Shown: positions 63,998-64,000 of the stretch, in pieces
Layout: each line of letters begins with the position of its first letter
Position numbering within the stretch: position 1 is the first letter of the stretch
Origin: Erythrobacteraceae bacterium E2-1 Yellow Sea
GTDB lineage: Bacteria; Pseudomonadota; Alphaproteobacteria; Sphingomonadales; Sphingomonadaceae
NCBI GenBank assembly: GCA_014983025.1
Contig: JADCLP010000007.1
Coordinates: forward strand, 1-64,000
Length of the DNA stretch: 64,000 nt
Direction: 5' to 3'
Position numbers and translations under genes: made by a program
Notes under the pieces: generated by a model
The model's database searches: none
What the model was told of the DNA's origin: nothing
The model's input: the letters and a program-made list of their open reading frames with translations, nothing else

Positions 63998-64000
63998 GAT

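Noticed and set aside
1..64000. tRNA, rRNA, CRISPR arrays, prophage or intact insertion sequences
   Set aside because: I looked through the intergenic stretches and found no cloverleaf-like sequence, regularly spaced repeat array, transposase or phage gene.

Overview
The window is a chromosomal segment of a Gram-negative alphaproteobacterium, most likely of the Sphingomonadales (Erythrobacter/Altererythrobacter-like). This is an inference from protein style and gene content: a complete zwf-edd-glk-eda Entner-Doudoroff operon, DUF1465 and YdcH-type small proteins, a GAF-containing PtsP, and moderately high GC. There is no rRNA, tRNA or CRISPR array that I can see. Genes are dense, often with 4-base start/stop overlaps.

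Positions 1-22900 are a capsule and Kdo locus. An AT-richer block of serotype-type genes comes first (a GT4 glycosyltransferase and two Stealth-family sugar-phosphate transferases), then sugar-nucleotide genes (galE, rmlA, rmlB). The conserved ABC-transporter-dependent export machinery follows: kpsC on the plus strand and kpsS-kpsM-kpsT-kpsE-kpsD on the minus strand. Next are an LtaS/MdoB-like alkaline-phosphatase-superfamily membrane enzyme, a short-chain dehydrogenase, a fatty-acid-hydroxylase-type membrane protein, a kdsD-kdsB-histidine phosphatase operon, kdsA and a phytanoyl-CoA-dioxygenase-like protein. Together these could make CMP-Kdo, build the poly-Kdo linker (KpsC/KpsS), assemble a phosphate-linked polymer (Stealth enzymes) and export it.

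Positions 22900-31540 hold one minus-strand signalling operon: cheA, cheW, cheY, cheB, cheR, a GGDEF-EAL protein and a methyl-accepting chemotaxis protein. No flagellar genes are in view.

Positions 31590-54620 are mixed housekeeping and accessory genes: a MATE pump, an orphan [2Fe-2S] subunit, a TonB-dependent siderophore receptor with a good Fur-box candidate, an ArsC-like reductase, an MFS transporter, lipB, an Old Yellow Enzyme, a DMT exporter, a DUF885 lipoprotein, nadA, a metallo-beta-lactamase-fold hydrolase, glpK, two YdcH-type small proteins (one only 51 aa), ptsP, a RodZ-like protein, a CpoB-like protein and tilS.

Positions 54840-62474 are the Entner-Doudoroff operon, zwf-edd-glk-eda, ending in a divergent PEP-carboxylase-family gene that lacks several catalytic residues. 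rimO closes the window.

The most unusual non-coding structure is a ~268-bp element in front of glpK (46370-46637). It has ~20-base imperfect terminal inverted repeats and an internal long hairpin. Copies of its end sequence (core TAGGGTCAGGAC) also sit at two convergent gene junctions, where they supply the stop codons of both genes.
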